From: Nitrincola salilacus
Lineage (GTDB): Bacteria; Pseudomonadota; Gammaproteobacteria; Pseudomonadales; Balneatricaceae
Length of the DNA: 64,000 bases
NCBI RefSeq assembly: GCF_046271865.1
Contig: NZ_CP176580.1
Coordinates: 2,914,001-2,978,000, forward strand
Direction: 5' to 3'
The stretch's first letter is position 1, and each line of letters begins with the position of its first letter. Below, one piece after another: positions 35,333 to 44,504 of this stretch. Below the pieces are notes generated by a model. It saw only the letters and a list, made by a program, of their open reading frames with translations. It did not search any database and was not told the DNA's origin. The position numbers and the translations under genes were made by a program.

Positions 35333-36037
35333 TCAGGTAGCTTGTTGCAGTAGCATGTTCCTGATCTTGCCAATCGCCTTGGTCGGATTAAGACCCTTAG
35401 GGCAGACATTGACACAGTTCATTATACCATGGCAACGGAAGACACTAAAGGGGTCATCCAACTCTGCCAGCCTCTGATCTGTTGCGGTATCACGACTGTC
35501 TGCCAGGAAGCGGTAGGCTTGCAGCAAGCCTGACGGCCCCACAAACTTATCGGGATTCCACCAGAAAGATGGACATGCACTGGAGCAGCAAGCACACAAG
35601 ATACACTCATAAAGCCCATCCAGTTCAGCACGCTCTTCAGGAGACTGCAGACGCTCAATGGCTGGTGCAGGCGTATCATTGATCAGATAAGGCTTGATCT
35701 TTTCGTACTGCTTGTAGAACTGCCCCATATCCACGACCAGATCGCGAATAACAGGAAGCCCAGGCAGCGGACGCAGCACTAGCTTGTCTTTTTCGACAAC
35801 CTGCGACAACGCTGTGATACAGGCCAGACCGTTCTTGCCATTCATGTTCAGGCCGTCGGAGCCACAGACCCCTTCACGACAGGAACGTCTGAATGTCAGA
35901 GTCGTGTCTTTCTCCTTCAGCAGCTGAAGCAGATCCAGCACCATGATGTCCTTGCCACCGGGGATATCAATATGGATATCCTGCATGTAAGGCACATCGT
36001 CCGTTTCAGGGTTATAGCGATATAAACTTACCAGCAT
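35333..36037 (-). CDS. sdhB: Succinate dehydrogenase iron-sulfur subunit
   Basis: The 234-residue electron-transfer subunit carries three cluster motifs in order: 2Fe-2S (CREGVCGSDGLNMNGKNGLAC), 4Fe-4S (CILCACCSSACPSFWW) and 3Fe-4S (CHGIMNCVNVCPKGLNP). It passes electrons from SdhA flavin to quinone at the membrane. Length fits E. coli SdhB (238). Twelve bases separate it from sdhA, with AGGGG ahead of its ATG. It ends the operon and is followed by a strong terminator. Confidence 0.98.
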   Translation of the reverse strand: MLVSLYRYNPETDDVPYMQDIHIDIPGGKDIMVLDLLQLLKEKDTTLTFRRSCREGVCGSDGLNMNGKNGLACITALSQVVEKDKLVLRPLPGLPVIRDLVVDMGQFYKQYEKIKPYLINDTPAPAIERLQSPEERAELDGLYECILCACCSSACPSFWWNPDKFVGPSGLLQAYRFLADSRDTATDQRLAELDDPFSVFRCHGIMNCVNVCPKGLNPTKAIGKIRNMLLQQAT

Positions 36038-36049
36038 CGTATCAGCCCC

Positions 36050-37825
36050 TTAATAGGTTCTAGTTTTCGGTGGAAAGGCTTCCATCGTCTTCGGAGCGAA
36101 GTTGACGGCACGCTTACCTATACGCTTATCCTGCGGATAATAGACCGAATGGCAGAGCCAATTCTCGTCATCGCGGTCAGTAAAGTCATTGCGGGCATGC
36201 GCTCCACGGGACTCTTTACGCTCCACAGCAGCAATAGCGGTAGCCTCAGCCACTTCCATCAGGTTATCAAGCTCAAGCGCTTCGATACGTGATGTATTGA
36301 ATGCCTGACTCTTGTCATCCAGATACTGGTTTTCGACACGCTTGCGGATCTCCTGCAATAGCGCCAGACCCTTCTCCATGCTTTCACCATCGCGGAATAC
36401 ACCGAAATAGAGCTGCATGGTGTTCTGAAGATCCTTGCGAACCTCGGCGGTTCTTTCACCACCCGTGCTATTGTTAAGGCGATTCAGACGCGCCATGGCT
36501 GCATCGATATCGGACTGAGTTGCGTCAGCCACTTCATAGCCTTCACGCATCTGCTTCTCGATCTGCATACCGGCCGCACGACCGAATACCACCAGATCCA
36601 GCAGTGAGTTACCACCCAGACGGTTAGCACCATGCACAGAAACACAGGCCGCTTCACCACAGGCGAACAGACCATTAATGATCTGGTCATTTCCATCAGC
36701 ATCCTGAGTAATCGCCTGACCACCGATGTTGGTAATGATACCACCCATCATGTAATGGCAAGTCGGAACAACAGGTACCGGCGCCTTGACAGGGTCAACC
36801 GCTGCAAAGGTCTGGGACAGCTCACAGATACCAGGCAGACGTGAGTGCAGAACCTCTTCACCCAGGTGATCCAACTTCAGCAGAACATGGTCACCGTCAG
36901 GGCCACAACCACGACCTTCAAGAATCTCAAGGATCATGGAACGGGCTACAACGTCACGACCAGCAAGGTCCTTGGCGTTGGGCGCATAACGCTCCATGAA
37001 ACGCTCGCCATCCTTGTTGATCAGGTAACCCCCCTCACCACGACAACCTTCAGTGACCAGAACACCCGCACCGGCAATACCGGTTGGATGGAACTGCCAC
37101 ATCTCCATATCCTGAGCAGGCACATTGGCACGCAGCGCCATACCAACACCATCACCCGTGTTGATCAGGGCATTGGTAGTGGAAGCATAGATACGACCCG
37201 CACCACCGGTTGCCAGCACTGTAGCCTTGGCTTTGATATAAACGGTTTCACCGGTTTCGATACAGATGGCAATAGTACCCACGACTGCGCCGTCAGCATT
37301 CTTGACCAGATCTACGGCATACCATTCGTTCAGGAAGGTCGTACCGCCTTTCAGGTTGGCCTGATACAGCGTATGCAGCAGTGCATGACCGGTACGGTCA
37401 GCAGCAGCACAGGTACGGGCAGCCTGACCGCCTTCACCGAAGTTCTTGGACTGACCACCAAAGGGGCGCTGATAGATACGACCGATCTCCGTGCGGGAGA
37501 AAGGCATACCCATATGATCCAGTTCAAATACCGCCTGAGGACCGACAGAACACATATACTCGATCGCATCCTGATCACCAATGTAATCAGAACCCTTGAC
37601 CGTGTCATACATATGCCAGCGCCAGTCATCATTAGGATCCGCACTGGCAATCGCACAGGTGATACCACCCTGAGCAGAGACTGTATGAGAACGGGTAGGA
37701 AATACTTTAGTGATACAAGCCGTGTTCAGGCCAGATTGTGTCAGCTGCAGCGCGGCACGCATACCGGCGCCACCGCCACCAACAACAATTGCATCAAAAC
37801 TCAATGTACGCAGACTAGAAGACAT
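36050..37825 (-). CDS. sdhA: Succinate dehydrogenase flavoprotein subunit
   Basis: The 591-residue catalytic subunit oxidises succinate to fumarate. It shows the FAD motif VVGGGGAGMRAALQ, the covalent-flavin His in TRSHTVSAQGGI, the substrate and active-site loop with PTCHYMMGGI and HGANRLGGNSLLDLVVFGR, and the C-terminal capping region (ESRGAHARNDFTDRDDENW). It starts three bases after the sdhD stop. Length matches E. coli SdhA (588). It is assembled with the FeS subunit on the membrane anchors encoded just upstream. Confidence 0.98.
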   Translation of the reverse strand: MSSSLRTLSFDAIVVGGGGAGMRAALQLTQSGLNTACITKVFPTRSHTVSAQGGITCAIASADPNDDWRWHMYDTVKGSDYIGDQDAIEYMCSVGPQAVFELDHMGMPFSRTEIGRIYQRPFGGQSKNFGEGGQAARTCAAADRTGHALLHTLYQANLKGGTTFLNEWYAVDLVKNADGAVVGTIAICIETGETVYIKAKATVLATGGAGRIYASTTNALINTGDGVGMALRANVPAQDMEMWQFHPTGIAGAGVLVTEGCRGEGGYLINKDGERFMERYAPNAKDLAGRDVVARSMILEILEGRGCGPDGDHVLLKLDHLGEEVLHSRLPGICELSQTFAAVDPVKAPVPVVPTCHYMMGGIITNIGGQAITQDADGNDQIINGLFACGEAACVSVHGANRLGGNSLLDLVVFGRAAGMQIEKQMREGYEVADATQSDIDAAMARLNRLNNSTGGERTAEVRKDLQNTMQLYFGVFRDGESMEKGLALLQEIRKRVENQYLDDKSQAFNTSRIEALELDNLMEVAEATAIAAVERKESRGAHARNDFTDRDDENWLCHSVYYPQDKRIGKRAVNFAPKTMEAFPPKTRTY

Positions 37826-37828
37826 GTG

Positions 37829-38176
37829 TTAAATACCCCACAGAATCTGAATGCCCCACACGACATAGATAAATGCCAGCAGACCACACAGGGACTGGAA
37901 CATGAAGCGCAATACCGTTGGCTTGATATAGTCGGTGGAAACAGACCACAGACCTATCCACGCATGAGCAGCCAGTGACAGAATCGCCAGCAAGGTAAAC
38001 AGACGCATGACCGTGCCCTCGAACAGAGCACTCCACTGAGCAAAATCCAGATCTGGATTGAACAGCAGATAAGCCAGCATGAATACCGTATATGCCAAAA
38101 GTACGACAGCGGTTACACGCTGGATCATCCAGTCATAAAGGCCGCTACGGCCAAAGCTTGTAATGCTAGTTACCAT
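37829..38176 (-). CDS. sdhD: Succinate dehydrogenase membrane anchor subunit
   Basis: This anchor of about 115 residues has three helices (TAVVLLAYTVFMLAYLLF, LFTLLAILSLAAHAWIGLWSVS, LCGLLAFIYVVWGI). AHAWIGLWSVSTDYIK holds the heme and quinone-site residues typical of SdhD. Of two ATGs two codons apart I prefer 38176, because GGGAG lies seven bases upstream; the ATG at 38182 is too close to it. It overlaps the end of sdhC, so the two anchor subunits are translationally linked. Confidence 0.93.
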   Translation of the reverse strand: MVTSITSFGRSGLYDWMIQRVTAVVLLAYTVFMLAYLLFNPDLDFAQWSALFEGTVMRLFTLLAILSLAAHAWIGLWSVSTDYIKPTVLRFMFQSLCGLLAFIYVVWGIQILWGI

Positions 38177-38547
38177 ATCCATACTCCCGCGAGCAAAACT
38201 GCGACCACAGCCACAATCACTGTCACTTTTGCCGCCAGTTGACCACTTTCGAGCTCTTCACAGTATCCGAAATCCATAATCAGATGCTTGATACCGGCAA
38301 TCATGTGGTACAACAGGGCAGACACAAATCCCCATGCGATGAGTTTAGCCAGGAAACTATCCCGGAGTATCGCAGCCGCGGCATTAAAGCCCGACTGAGA
38401 TTCCAGCGACAACCCCAAGATATACACGACAAAGATGGCACCAAAGAACAGCGCTACACCTGTGACACGATGTATGATCGAAGTAATCGCCGGGAGTGGC
38501 AATTTAATGGTACGAAAATCAAGATTTACAGGTCTTTTCTTGTTCAC
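38170..38547 (-). CDS. sdhC: Succinate dehydrogenase cytochrome b556 subunit
   Basis: The 125-residue anchor begins with RPVNLDFRTIKLPLPAITSIIHRVTG, whose SIIHRVTG motif lines the quinone site. Helix two ends LLYHMIAGIKHLIMDFGY, containing the heme-ligand His, and three helices are present. The start codon is GTG with a weak ribosome site. It is the first gene of sdhCDAB and is divergent from gltA, the common gammaproteobacterial arrangement. Confidence 0.95.
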   Translation of the reverse strand: MNKKRPVNLDFRTIKLPLPAITSIIHRVTGVALFFGAIFVVYILGLSLESQSGFNAAAAILRDSFLAKLIAWGFVSALLYHMIAGIKHLIMDFGYCEELESGQLAAKVTVIVAVVAVLLAGVWIW

Positions 38548-38969
38548 GGCTCTAGTTCACACTCAATAGCCCTGTTGCAGGACTTGGTTGCTAGGAAGTG
38601 CTCAGAAGCAGTACCTCGAAATGCACGAACTGGATCAGTCTCTGATCCACCTTTGCACCAGAGATGTCACCAACTCAGGGCAGGCAGTATAGTCACTTCA
38701 AAGGCTGAATACAACGAACCACGTGGCTTGTACAACAATGGTCTAGTATTTTTGCTTGCTTGACACCGACTCATACTATCGGCTAATTCCCTGTAACAAG
38801 TTGATAATATAATGCTATGCTGCAACGCAACAAATTAGCCCTTCGACTGATTGACAATCGCGTGACACGCTCTATAGTGTTCAGGTCTTTGAAGGCCACA
38901 CCCACAAGGCATGGCCGTGCGACTGACCTTAAGTCGTTGTAACCCAAACAAAAATGATAGGAGCCAACA
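38548..38969. promoter_or_regulatory. Divergent control region between sdhC and gltA
   Basis: This 422-bp region has no gene. It holds the clear gltA promoter (38851-38878). For sdhC a weaker minus-strand candidate is TTGTTG (38828-38833), 16 bases, TATATT (38806-38811), which leaves a leader of about 250 bases. A coupled switch between citrate synthase and succinate dehydrogenase expression would act here. No regulator site could be named. Confidence 0.65.
38851..38878 (+). promoter_or_regulatory. Sigma-70 promoter of gltA
   Basis: TTGACA (38851-38856), a 16-bp spacer and TATAGT (38873-38878) give a near-consensus promoter about 90 bases ahead of the gltA ATG. Confidence 0.8.
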
Positions 38970-40253
38970 ATGGCTGACAAAAAAGCGCGTTTGACGGTCG
39001 ATGGTCTAGACGAAGTCATTGAACTTCCTGTTTATTCCGGCACAATCGGGCCAGATGTCATCGATGTGCGCCCATTGACCGGCAAAGGTCTTTTCACCTA
39101 TGACCCGGGCTTTGTGTCGACTGCTGCCTGCGACTCTTCCATAACCTACATTGATGGCGACAAGGGAGTTCTGCTGCACCGTGGGTACCCGATAGAGCAG
39201 CTTGCCGAGAATTCACACTATCTTGAAGTCTGCTACCTGCTATTGAACGGAGAGCTGCCAACCAAGGCAGAGCTTGAGAAGTTCACCTACACCATCAGCA
39301 ACCACACGATGGTGCATGAGCAACTGAGCCAGTTCTTCAAGGGCTTCCGCCGCGACGCCCACCCGATGGCTATCATGTGCGGTGTTGTTGGCGCGCTATC
39401 TGCCTTCTACCACGACTCACTGGATATCAATAACGCCGACCACCGCGAAGTCTGCGCCTATCGCCTGATAGCGAAGATGCCGACCCTGGCGGCGATGTGT
39501 TACAAATATTCCATCGGCCAACCCTTCATGCACCCTCGCAACAAGCTGGGTTATGCCGAAAATTTCCTGCAGATGATGTTTGCAACGCCTTGCGATGACT
39601 ATGAAGTCAATCCTATTCTGGCACGCGCCATGGATCGCATATTCACCCTTCATGCTGATCACGAGCAGAACGCATCAACTTCAACCGTTCGCCTGGCTGG
39701 CTCTTCCGGCGCAAACCCGTTTGCCTGTATCGCAGCCGGTATTGCTGCACTGTGGGGACCTGCTCATGGCGGTGCCAACGAAGCGGTATTGAGCATGCTC
39801 GAGGAGATCGGCGATGAGGCAAACATTCCGGAATTTATTGCAAAAGCCAAGGACCCGGATGACAACTTCCGCCTGATGGGCTTCGGTCACCGCGTTTATC
39901 GCAACTTTGACCCACGCGCCAAAGTGATGAAGAAAACATGTGACGAGGTTCTCAGCGAACTGGGGATTGAGAACGATCCGCTACTGAAGATTGCCAAGCG
40001 CCTGGAAGAGATCGCCCTGGAAGACCCCTATTTCGTTGAGCGTAAGCTATATCCGAACGTGGATTTCTACTCCGGGATTATTCTGAAAGCGATCGGCATC
40101 CCGACCAGCATGTTTACCGTGATCTTCGCACTGTCCAGAACCATTGGCTGGATTTCACACTGGAACGAATTCCATTCCAGCCCGAACCGCATCGGTCGTC
40201 CACGCCAGCTTTACACTGGTGCAGAGATGCGCGATTACCCAGCTAAAAAGTAA
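38970..40253 (+). CDS. gltA: Citrate synthase (type II, hexameric family)
   Basis: The 427-residue enzyme condenses oxaloacetate and acetyl-CoA. It has the N-terminal strand domain of the NADH-sensitive gram-negative type (ARLTVDGLDEVIELPVYSGTIGPDVIDV). Catalytic parts are LHADHEQNASTSTVRLAGSSGANPFACIAAGIAALWGPAHGGANEAVL (two His), GFGHRVYRNFDPRAKVM and the Asp in YPNVDFYSGI. AGGAG seven bases before the ATG fixes the start. Length matches E. coli GltA (427). It is divergent from sdhC and feeds the cycle encoded alongside. Confidence 0.98.
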   Translation: MADKKARLTVDGLDEVIELPVYSGTIGPDVIDVRPLTGKGLFTYDPGFVSTAACDSSITYIDGDKGVLLHRGYPIEQLAENSHYLEVCYLLLNGELPTKAELEKFTYTISNHTMVHEQLSQFFKGFRRDAHPMAIMCGVVGALSAFYHDSLDINNADHREVCAYRLIAKMPTLAAMCYKYSIGQPFMHPRNKLGYAENFLQMMFATPCDDYEVNPILARAMDRIFTLHADHEQNASTSTVRLAGSSGANPFACIAAGIAALWGPAHGGANEAVLSMLEEIGDEANIPEFIAKAKDPDDNFRLMGFGHRVYRNFDPRAKVMKKTCDEVLSELGIENDPLLKIAKRLEEIALEDPYFVERKLYPNVDFYSGIILKAIGIPTSMFTVIFALSRTIGWISHWNEFHSSPNRIGRPRQLYTGAEMRDYPAKK

Positions 40254-40267
40254 CTTCTGCTCTACTC

Positions 40268-40294
40268 TTCGGGGCGCCAGATCGGCGCCCCGAA
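40268..40294 (+). terminator. Intrinsic terminator of gltA
   Basis: TTCGGGGCGCC-AGATC-GGCGCCCCGAA forms an 11-bp GC-rich stem followed by CTCTTTATT, 14 bases after the gltA stop. It may also serve the convergent rlmL. Confidence 0.85.
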
Positions 40295-40326
40295 CTCTTT
40301 ATTACTCCCAGTCCTTTACCACTGCG

Positions 40327-42534
40327 TTAACGCTTGTGACGTATCTCAAAGCAGCAATGAATCTTTGTACTGCGTTTGAAGTCGGGATCCAGCGTTTTAT
40401 GTGTAATATCCGCCACCTCATATGCACTCAGCGCCTCATGATCCAGCTTGAATCGTCGATAGTTGTTAGAAAAAATCAGCACACCATCCGGGCGCAACAA
40501 GCGCATCGCCCCCTCCACCAGCACGACATGATCACGCTGAACATCCAGCACACCCTCCATCCGCTTTGAATTGGAAAACGTGGGTGGATCCATGAAGATC
40601 AGATCATAAGCAGGCTTTTGCTGCTCTTCCAGCCAGCGCATGCAGTCGGTCTGCACCAGCTTGTGCTGATTCTGATCAGCATTATTCAGCCTGAAGTTTC
40701 GTTTTGCCCACGCCAGATAAGTAGAGGACATGTCTACACTGACACTGGACTGTGCACCACCCACAATGGCATGTACCGTGGCACTAGCGGTGTAGCAGAA
40801 CAGATTCAGGACATCCTTGCCAGCCGCAATGGACTGGATATGGCGGCGTATCGGCCGATGATCCAGAAACAGGCCCGTATCCAGATAATCATGCAGGTTC
40901 ACCAGCAACTGACAACCATGCTCGGTGACGGTAAAGAAGTGGTCAGTTTCATCCTGCTTCTGGTACTGATCAGTGCCCTGCTGACGCTTTCGCTGCTTCA
41001 GAACCACCTGTTCAGCCGACACCCCCAGCACATCAGGAACCGCTTGCAGCACATCATTCAGGCGATTGAACGCACGCACTTTGTGTATATTCGCCGGAGG
41101 CGCATATTCCTGCACCACCACCTGCCCGGCGTAGTAGTCCACCGCGACAGCGTATTCCGGCATATCGGCATCATAAACACGGTAGCAGTCGATATCCTCT
41201 TTCCTGACCCAGCGCGAGAGCTGCTTGAAGTTTTTGCGTAGTCGATTGGCAAACATCTGCGCCGACTCAGAGAGAGGCTTTGCCTGAGCTGCCTGAGCCT
41301 CTTGTTGACCCTCGCTCTCCACGCTTACACCAACATCAACTCGCGCAGGCTGATTTTCATAGATTTCGAACATCAGCAGCTGACTTTTCAAAGTGCCGTT
41401 AAACAGCTGATAGCGCTTCTGCGCCTTCATACCCAACACCATGCCCAGCTCCGGATTACTGGTGAAGATACCTGCCTGCCAACCGGCAAACTGATCCTTC
41501 ATCACCCTACCCAGTTGCTGATAGAGAAACATCAACTGCTCCACCTCACCGAGTCGCTCACCATAGGGTGGGTTGGAGATCAGCAGGCCGACTGCATCAT
41601 CGAGCTCAGGGGCCATACACTCCTCAACCGACTGAACCTTCCAACTGATCAGATGATCAACGCCTGCCCGCCGCGCATTATGTTTTGCCTTCTCGAGTAC
41701 ACGCGAATCCTGATCAGAACCATGACATCTGACCTGAACCTTCGCGCCCCCCTGCTTCTGGCGTTCTGTAGCCTCATCCAGCAGCGCTTGCCACAGCGAC
41801 TCCCTGTGACCCAGCCAACGAGAAAAGCCAAACTGTCTACGCAGCAAACCGGGTGCCGTGTCGGTCGCCATCAGCGCAGCCTCAATCAGCAAAGTGCCGG
41901 AACCACACATCGGGTCCACCAGCACCGCCTGCCCTCTGCTTTTTTCCATCCAACCCGTCCTGATCAGGATCGCCGCCGCAAGACTCTCTTTCAGAGGAGC
42001 CTCGCCCGCCTCCTGACGGTAGCCACGGCGATGCAGGCTTTCGCCCGACAGATCCAGAGATACCACAACTTTATCCCTGGCAAGATGAACATTGACGCGA
42101 AGGTCAGGCGCCTGACGCTCTACTGACGGGCGCTGTCCTGTTGCATCCCGAATCTGATCAACTATCGCATCCTTGACCTTGAGTGCGCCGAAATGAGTAT
42201 TGTTGATCCCTTCACAGCGACCATTAAAATCGACCGTCAAGGTACCTGAAGGTCGTAGATGCTCCAGCCAGTCAACCTGCTGGACAACTGCATAAAGCTG
42301 ATCCGCATCCTTGACCTCACCTTCTGCCAAAGGCATCAGCACACGACTGCCAAGACGCGACCACAAACAGATTCCATACCCCAGTGCCAGGTCGCCCTGA
42401 CACGAGACTCCTGCTACCGTCTGACGGACACTTTCTGCCCCCAGCATCTGCAGCTCGTCAGCCAGTAGTTGCTCTATCCCCTTGGGGCAGGTCACAAAAA
42501 AATTCAGTGCTGTTTTCGCGTCGTTTATTTCCAT
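40327..42534 (-). CDS. rlmL: Bifunctional 23S rRNA methyltransferase RlmKL
   Basis: The 735-residue enzyme makes m2G2445 (RlmL half) and m7G2069 (RlmK half) in 23S rRNA. It has an N-terminal ferredoxin-like/THUMP region (to about 160), the first methyltransferase domain with DPMCGSGTLLIEAALMA and NPPYGERLG, and the second with LNLFCYTASATVHAIVGGAQSSVSVD and DPPTFSNSKRMEGVLDVQRDH. The start is the ATG at 42534 with GAGG upstream, not the TTG two codons earlier. It is divergent from rmf; pyrD, rlmL and rmf also lie close together in E. coli. Confidence 0.96.
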   Translation of the reverse strand: MEINDAKTALNFFVTCPKGIEQLLADELQMLGAESVRQTVAGVSCQGDLALGYGICLWSRLGSRVLMPLAEGEVKDADQLYAVVQQVDWLEHLRPSGTLTVDFNGRCEGINNTHFGALKVKDAIVDQIRDATGQRPSVERQAPDLRVNVHLARDKVVVSLDLSGESLHRRGYRQEAGEAPLKESLAAAILIRTGWMEKSRGQAVLVDPMCGSGTLLIEAALMATDTAPGLLRRQFGFSRWLGHRESLWQALLDEATERQKQGGAKVQVRCHGSDQDSRVLEKAKHNARRAGVDHLISWKVQSVEECMAPELDDAVGLLISNPPYGERLGEVEQLMFLYQQLGRVMKDQFAGWQAGIFTSNPELGMVLGMKAQKRYQLFNGTLKSQLLMFEIYENQPARVDVGVSVESEGQQEAQAAQAKPLSESAQMFANRLRKNFKQLSRWVRKEDIDCYRVYDADMPEYAVAVDYYAGQVVVQEYAPPANIHKVRAFNRLNDVLQAVPDVLGVSAEQVVLKQRKRQQGTDQYQKQDETDHFFTVTEHGCQLLVNLHDYLDTGLFLDHRPIRRHIQSIAAGKDVLNLFCYTASATVHAIVGGAQSSVSVDMSSTYLAWAKRNFRLNNADQNQHKLVQTDCMRWLEEQQKPAYDLIFMDPPTFSNSKRMEGVLDVQRDHVVLVEGAMRLLRPDGVLIFSNNYRRFKLDHEALSAYEVADITHKTLDPDFKRSTKIHCCFEIRHKR

Positions 42535-42835
42535 CTGCAACCTCGATTCAGAACAACTGAACAGCTGTCATGAATATGAAAAAAATTCATCATTTTACGT
42601 TCATTCAATCGTAACCTTTAACAGCATGATTAGCGGCATATTTTTGCAGCTGCGTTAACCAAACAACTATCGATTATTGCTAAAGGCATAGTTTTTTTAA
42701 ATCGCTTTCTGATCCGATTTCAGTTATCAATGTATACGTGACCTGATTTTTCTACCAGGTTCACTGCCACTTGCGGCGACCGTAGTTTTTATTGCCGCAC
42801 GCTATGACAAATAGAAGCATGAGAGGCGTATATTT
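42535..42835. promoter_or_regulatory. Divergent control region between rlmL and rmf
   Basis: This AT-rich 301-bp stretch has no gene. The rmf-proximal half could fold: ACCTG...CAGGT near 42740-42762, then GCGGC...GCCGC near 42774-42800, just ahead of the ribosome site GAGAGG. The mRNA leader of rmf may therefore be structured. No consensus promoter was singled out. Confidence 0.5.
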
Positions 42836-43042
42836 ATGAAAAGACAGAAACGAGATCCAAGCTCAACTCTTTTCAGCCGTGGTTTCAATGCGGGTATCGG
42901 AGGTAAATCCAAAGAGGATTGTCCGGTTTCTGAAGCTGAAAAACGAAGTCACTGGATGAGAGGATGGCGAGAAGGACGCGAAGCACACTGGAACGGGATG
43001 TCTGGCGTTTCTGCAATTCAGGTTAATCCATCACTAGGTTAA
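42836..43042 (+). CDS. rmf: Ribosome modulation factor
   Basis: This 68-residue basic protein joins 70S ribosomes into inactive 100S dimers in stationary phase. MKRQKRD, FSRGFNAGIGGKSKEDCP and RSHWMRGWREGREAHWNGM match the Rmf family over its whole length. AGAGG lies eight bases before the ATG. It is monocistronic, convergent with pyrD, and neighbours a 23S rRNA methylase gene. Confidence 0.95.
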   Translation: MKRQKRDPSSTLFSRGFNAGIGGKSKEDCPVSEAEKRSHWMRGWREGREAHWNGMSGVSAIQVNPSLG

Positions 43043-43087
43043 ACTAAACTCATAAAACGGAGCATACTGTAATTCCTTTCACGGAGG

Positions 43088-43104
43088 GCTCCCTATATGG
43101 GAGC
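43088..43104. terminator. Hairpin between rmf and pyrD, possible terminator
   Basis: GCTCCC-TATAT-GGGAGC (6 bp, with partly paired GGAG/CTCC flanks) lies midway between the convergent stops. No T-run follows, so support is modest. Confidence 0.35.
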
Positions 43105-43131
43105 ACTCCAGGCGAATAAACAGACGCTAAA

Positions 43132-44160
43132 TCAAGTTTTATTCAACTTCTCCATCGCTCTGACCGAGTCACGGATCAGCGCAGGCCCCTTGTATATAAA
43201 GCCCGTATACAACTGCACCAGACTGGCTCCGGCTTCCAGCTTTTCGGCCGCATCAAAACCCTCAGTAATACCACCCACACCGATAATCGGGATTCTGCCA
43301 TTCAGATGTTTTGACAGCTCCAAGATGGCAGCTGTTGAACGGTTACGCACCGGCGCACCACTCAGGCCGCCAGCCTCATCACAGTGCTCAGAGCCCTCGA
43401 CCCCATCACGGGACAATGTAGTGTTCGTCGCAATGACACCATCTATTTCGTAGGTCATCAGAGCATTGGCGACCAGTTCAAACTCTTCCGGCCCCATATC
43501 CGGCGCGATCTTGAGTGTCACGGGCGTATAACGCTTATACAAGCGTGCCAGCTTGGCCTGCTCCGTCTTGATACAGTCCAGCAGACTATTCAGAGAATCA
43601 CCGAACTGAAGGGTTCTCAGGCCCGGTGTATTGGGAGATGAGATATTCACTGTGATATAACTGGCACGACCATATACCTTACGGAAGCAAAGCAGATAAT
43701 CCTCATGCGCTTTTTTGTTGGGCGTATCTTTGTTTTTACCAATATTGATGCCCAGAACGCCCTCATAGCTACTGGCCTCAAGGTTCTTCAGCAACTGATC
43801 GACACCGGCATTATTGAAACCCATGCGGTTGATGATCGCGGAATGCTCCGGAATCCTGAACAGACGCGGCTTGGGGTTACCTTCCTGCGGACGCGGTGTG
43901 ACAGTACCCACTTCAATGAAGCCAAAACCCATGGCAGCCAGCCCATCAACTGCGATACCGTTTTTATCCAGCCCCGCTGCCAAGCCAACCGGATTAGGGA
44001 AGCGAATCCCCATCACCTCCACAGGCAGGTCACTTGCCTTGGCACCGGCAAGACGCTGCAAGCCCAGCCGAGAGACCGCATTCATGCCACTCAGGGCAAG
44101 ATTGTGCGACGTCTCGGCATCCATCTTAAACATCAAGGATCTGGCAAGCGTATAAAGCAT
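43132..44160 (-). CDS. pyrD: Dihydroorotate dehydrogenase (quinone), class 2
   Basis: The roughly 342-residue membrane-associated FMN enzyme makes orotate in pyrimidine synthesis and reduces quinone. The N-terminal helices (MLYTLARSLMFKMDAETSHNLAL) are the class 2 membrane anchor. NPVGLAAGLDKNG, FGFIEVGTVTPRPQEGNPKPRLFR, VNISSPNTPGLR with the catalytic Ser, and IIGVGGI are present. I favour the second ATG (44160), as AGAG is better placed for it and family members start at this point; 44166 is the alternative. It follows the DUF2835 gene closely on the same strand. Confidence 0.96.
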   Translation of the reverse strand: MLYTLARSLMFKMDAETSHNLALSGMNAVSRLGLQRLAGAKASDLPVEVMGIRFPNPVGLAAGLDKNGIAVDGLAAMGFGFIEVGTVTPRPQEGNPKPRLFRIPEHSAIINRMGFNNAGVDQLLKNLEASSYEGVLGINIGKNKDTPNKKAHEDYLLCFRKVYGRASYITVNISSPNTPGLRTLQFGDSLNSLLDCIKTEQAKLARLYKRYTPVTLKIAPDMGPEEFELVANALMTYEIDGVIATNTTLSRDGVEGSEHCDEAGGLSGAPVRNRSTAAILELSKHLNGRIPIIGVGGITEGFDAAEKLEAGASLVQLYTGFIYKGPALIRDSVRAMEKLNKT

Positions 44161-44232
44161 GGTCATCTCTGGATCATGGTCGGAAAATGAGAGGCATTAT
44201 AACGTGATGAGGGATAAAAATGACAGCTCGAC

Positions 44233-44463
44233 TCAAGCCATTGAACCGAGTTTATCCACCTGAATCAACTTCCCGACATTGTCGTAGTAGATGACAAAGG
44301 AGCCCCGGATACCCGTATGAGTCAGATAGGGCCGAAGTGTACTGGCTGGAAACTGTACCTGGCGGCCATCGCGGGCAACCGCCGACACCCAGGCTGCATT
44401 GCCACGATAGTATTTGAGATACTCATCTTTGGTAATAAATAGATCAACGATCAGATGCTTCAT
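44233..44463 (-). CDS. DUF2835 family small protein
   Basis: The 76-residue protein (MKHLIVDLFITKDEYLKYYRG, VQFPASTLRPYLTHTGIRGSF, IYYDNVGKLIQVDKL) matches the DUF2835 family over its full length. Members are common in gammaproteobacteria and have no known function. It lies between gdhB (41 bp upstream) and pyrD (72 bp downstream) on the same strand. It is probably cytoplasmic, with no signal or helix. Confidence 0.88.
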   Translation of the reverse strand: MKHLIVDLFITKDEYLKYYRGNAAWVSAVARDGRQVQFPASTLRPYLTHTGIRGSFVIYYDNVGKLIQVDKLGSMA

Positions 44464-44504
44464 GAATGTCTGCCGGCATGAAAAAGCCGACAGACACTTT
44501 CATA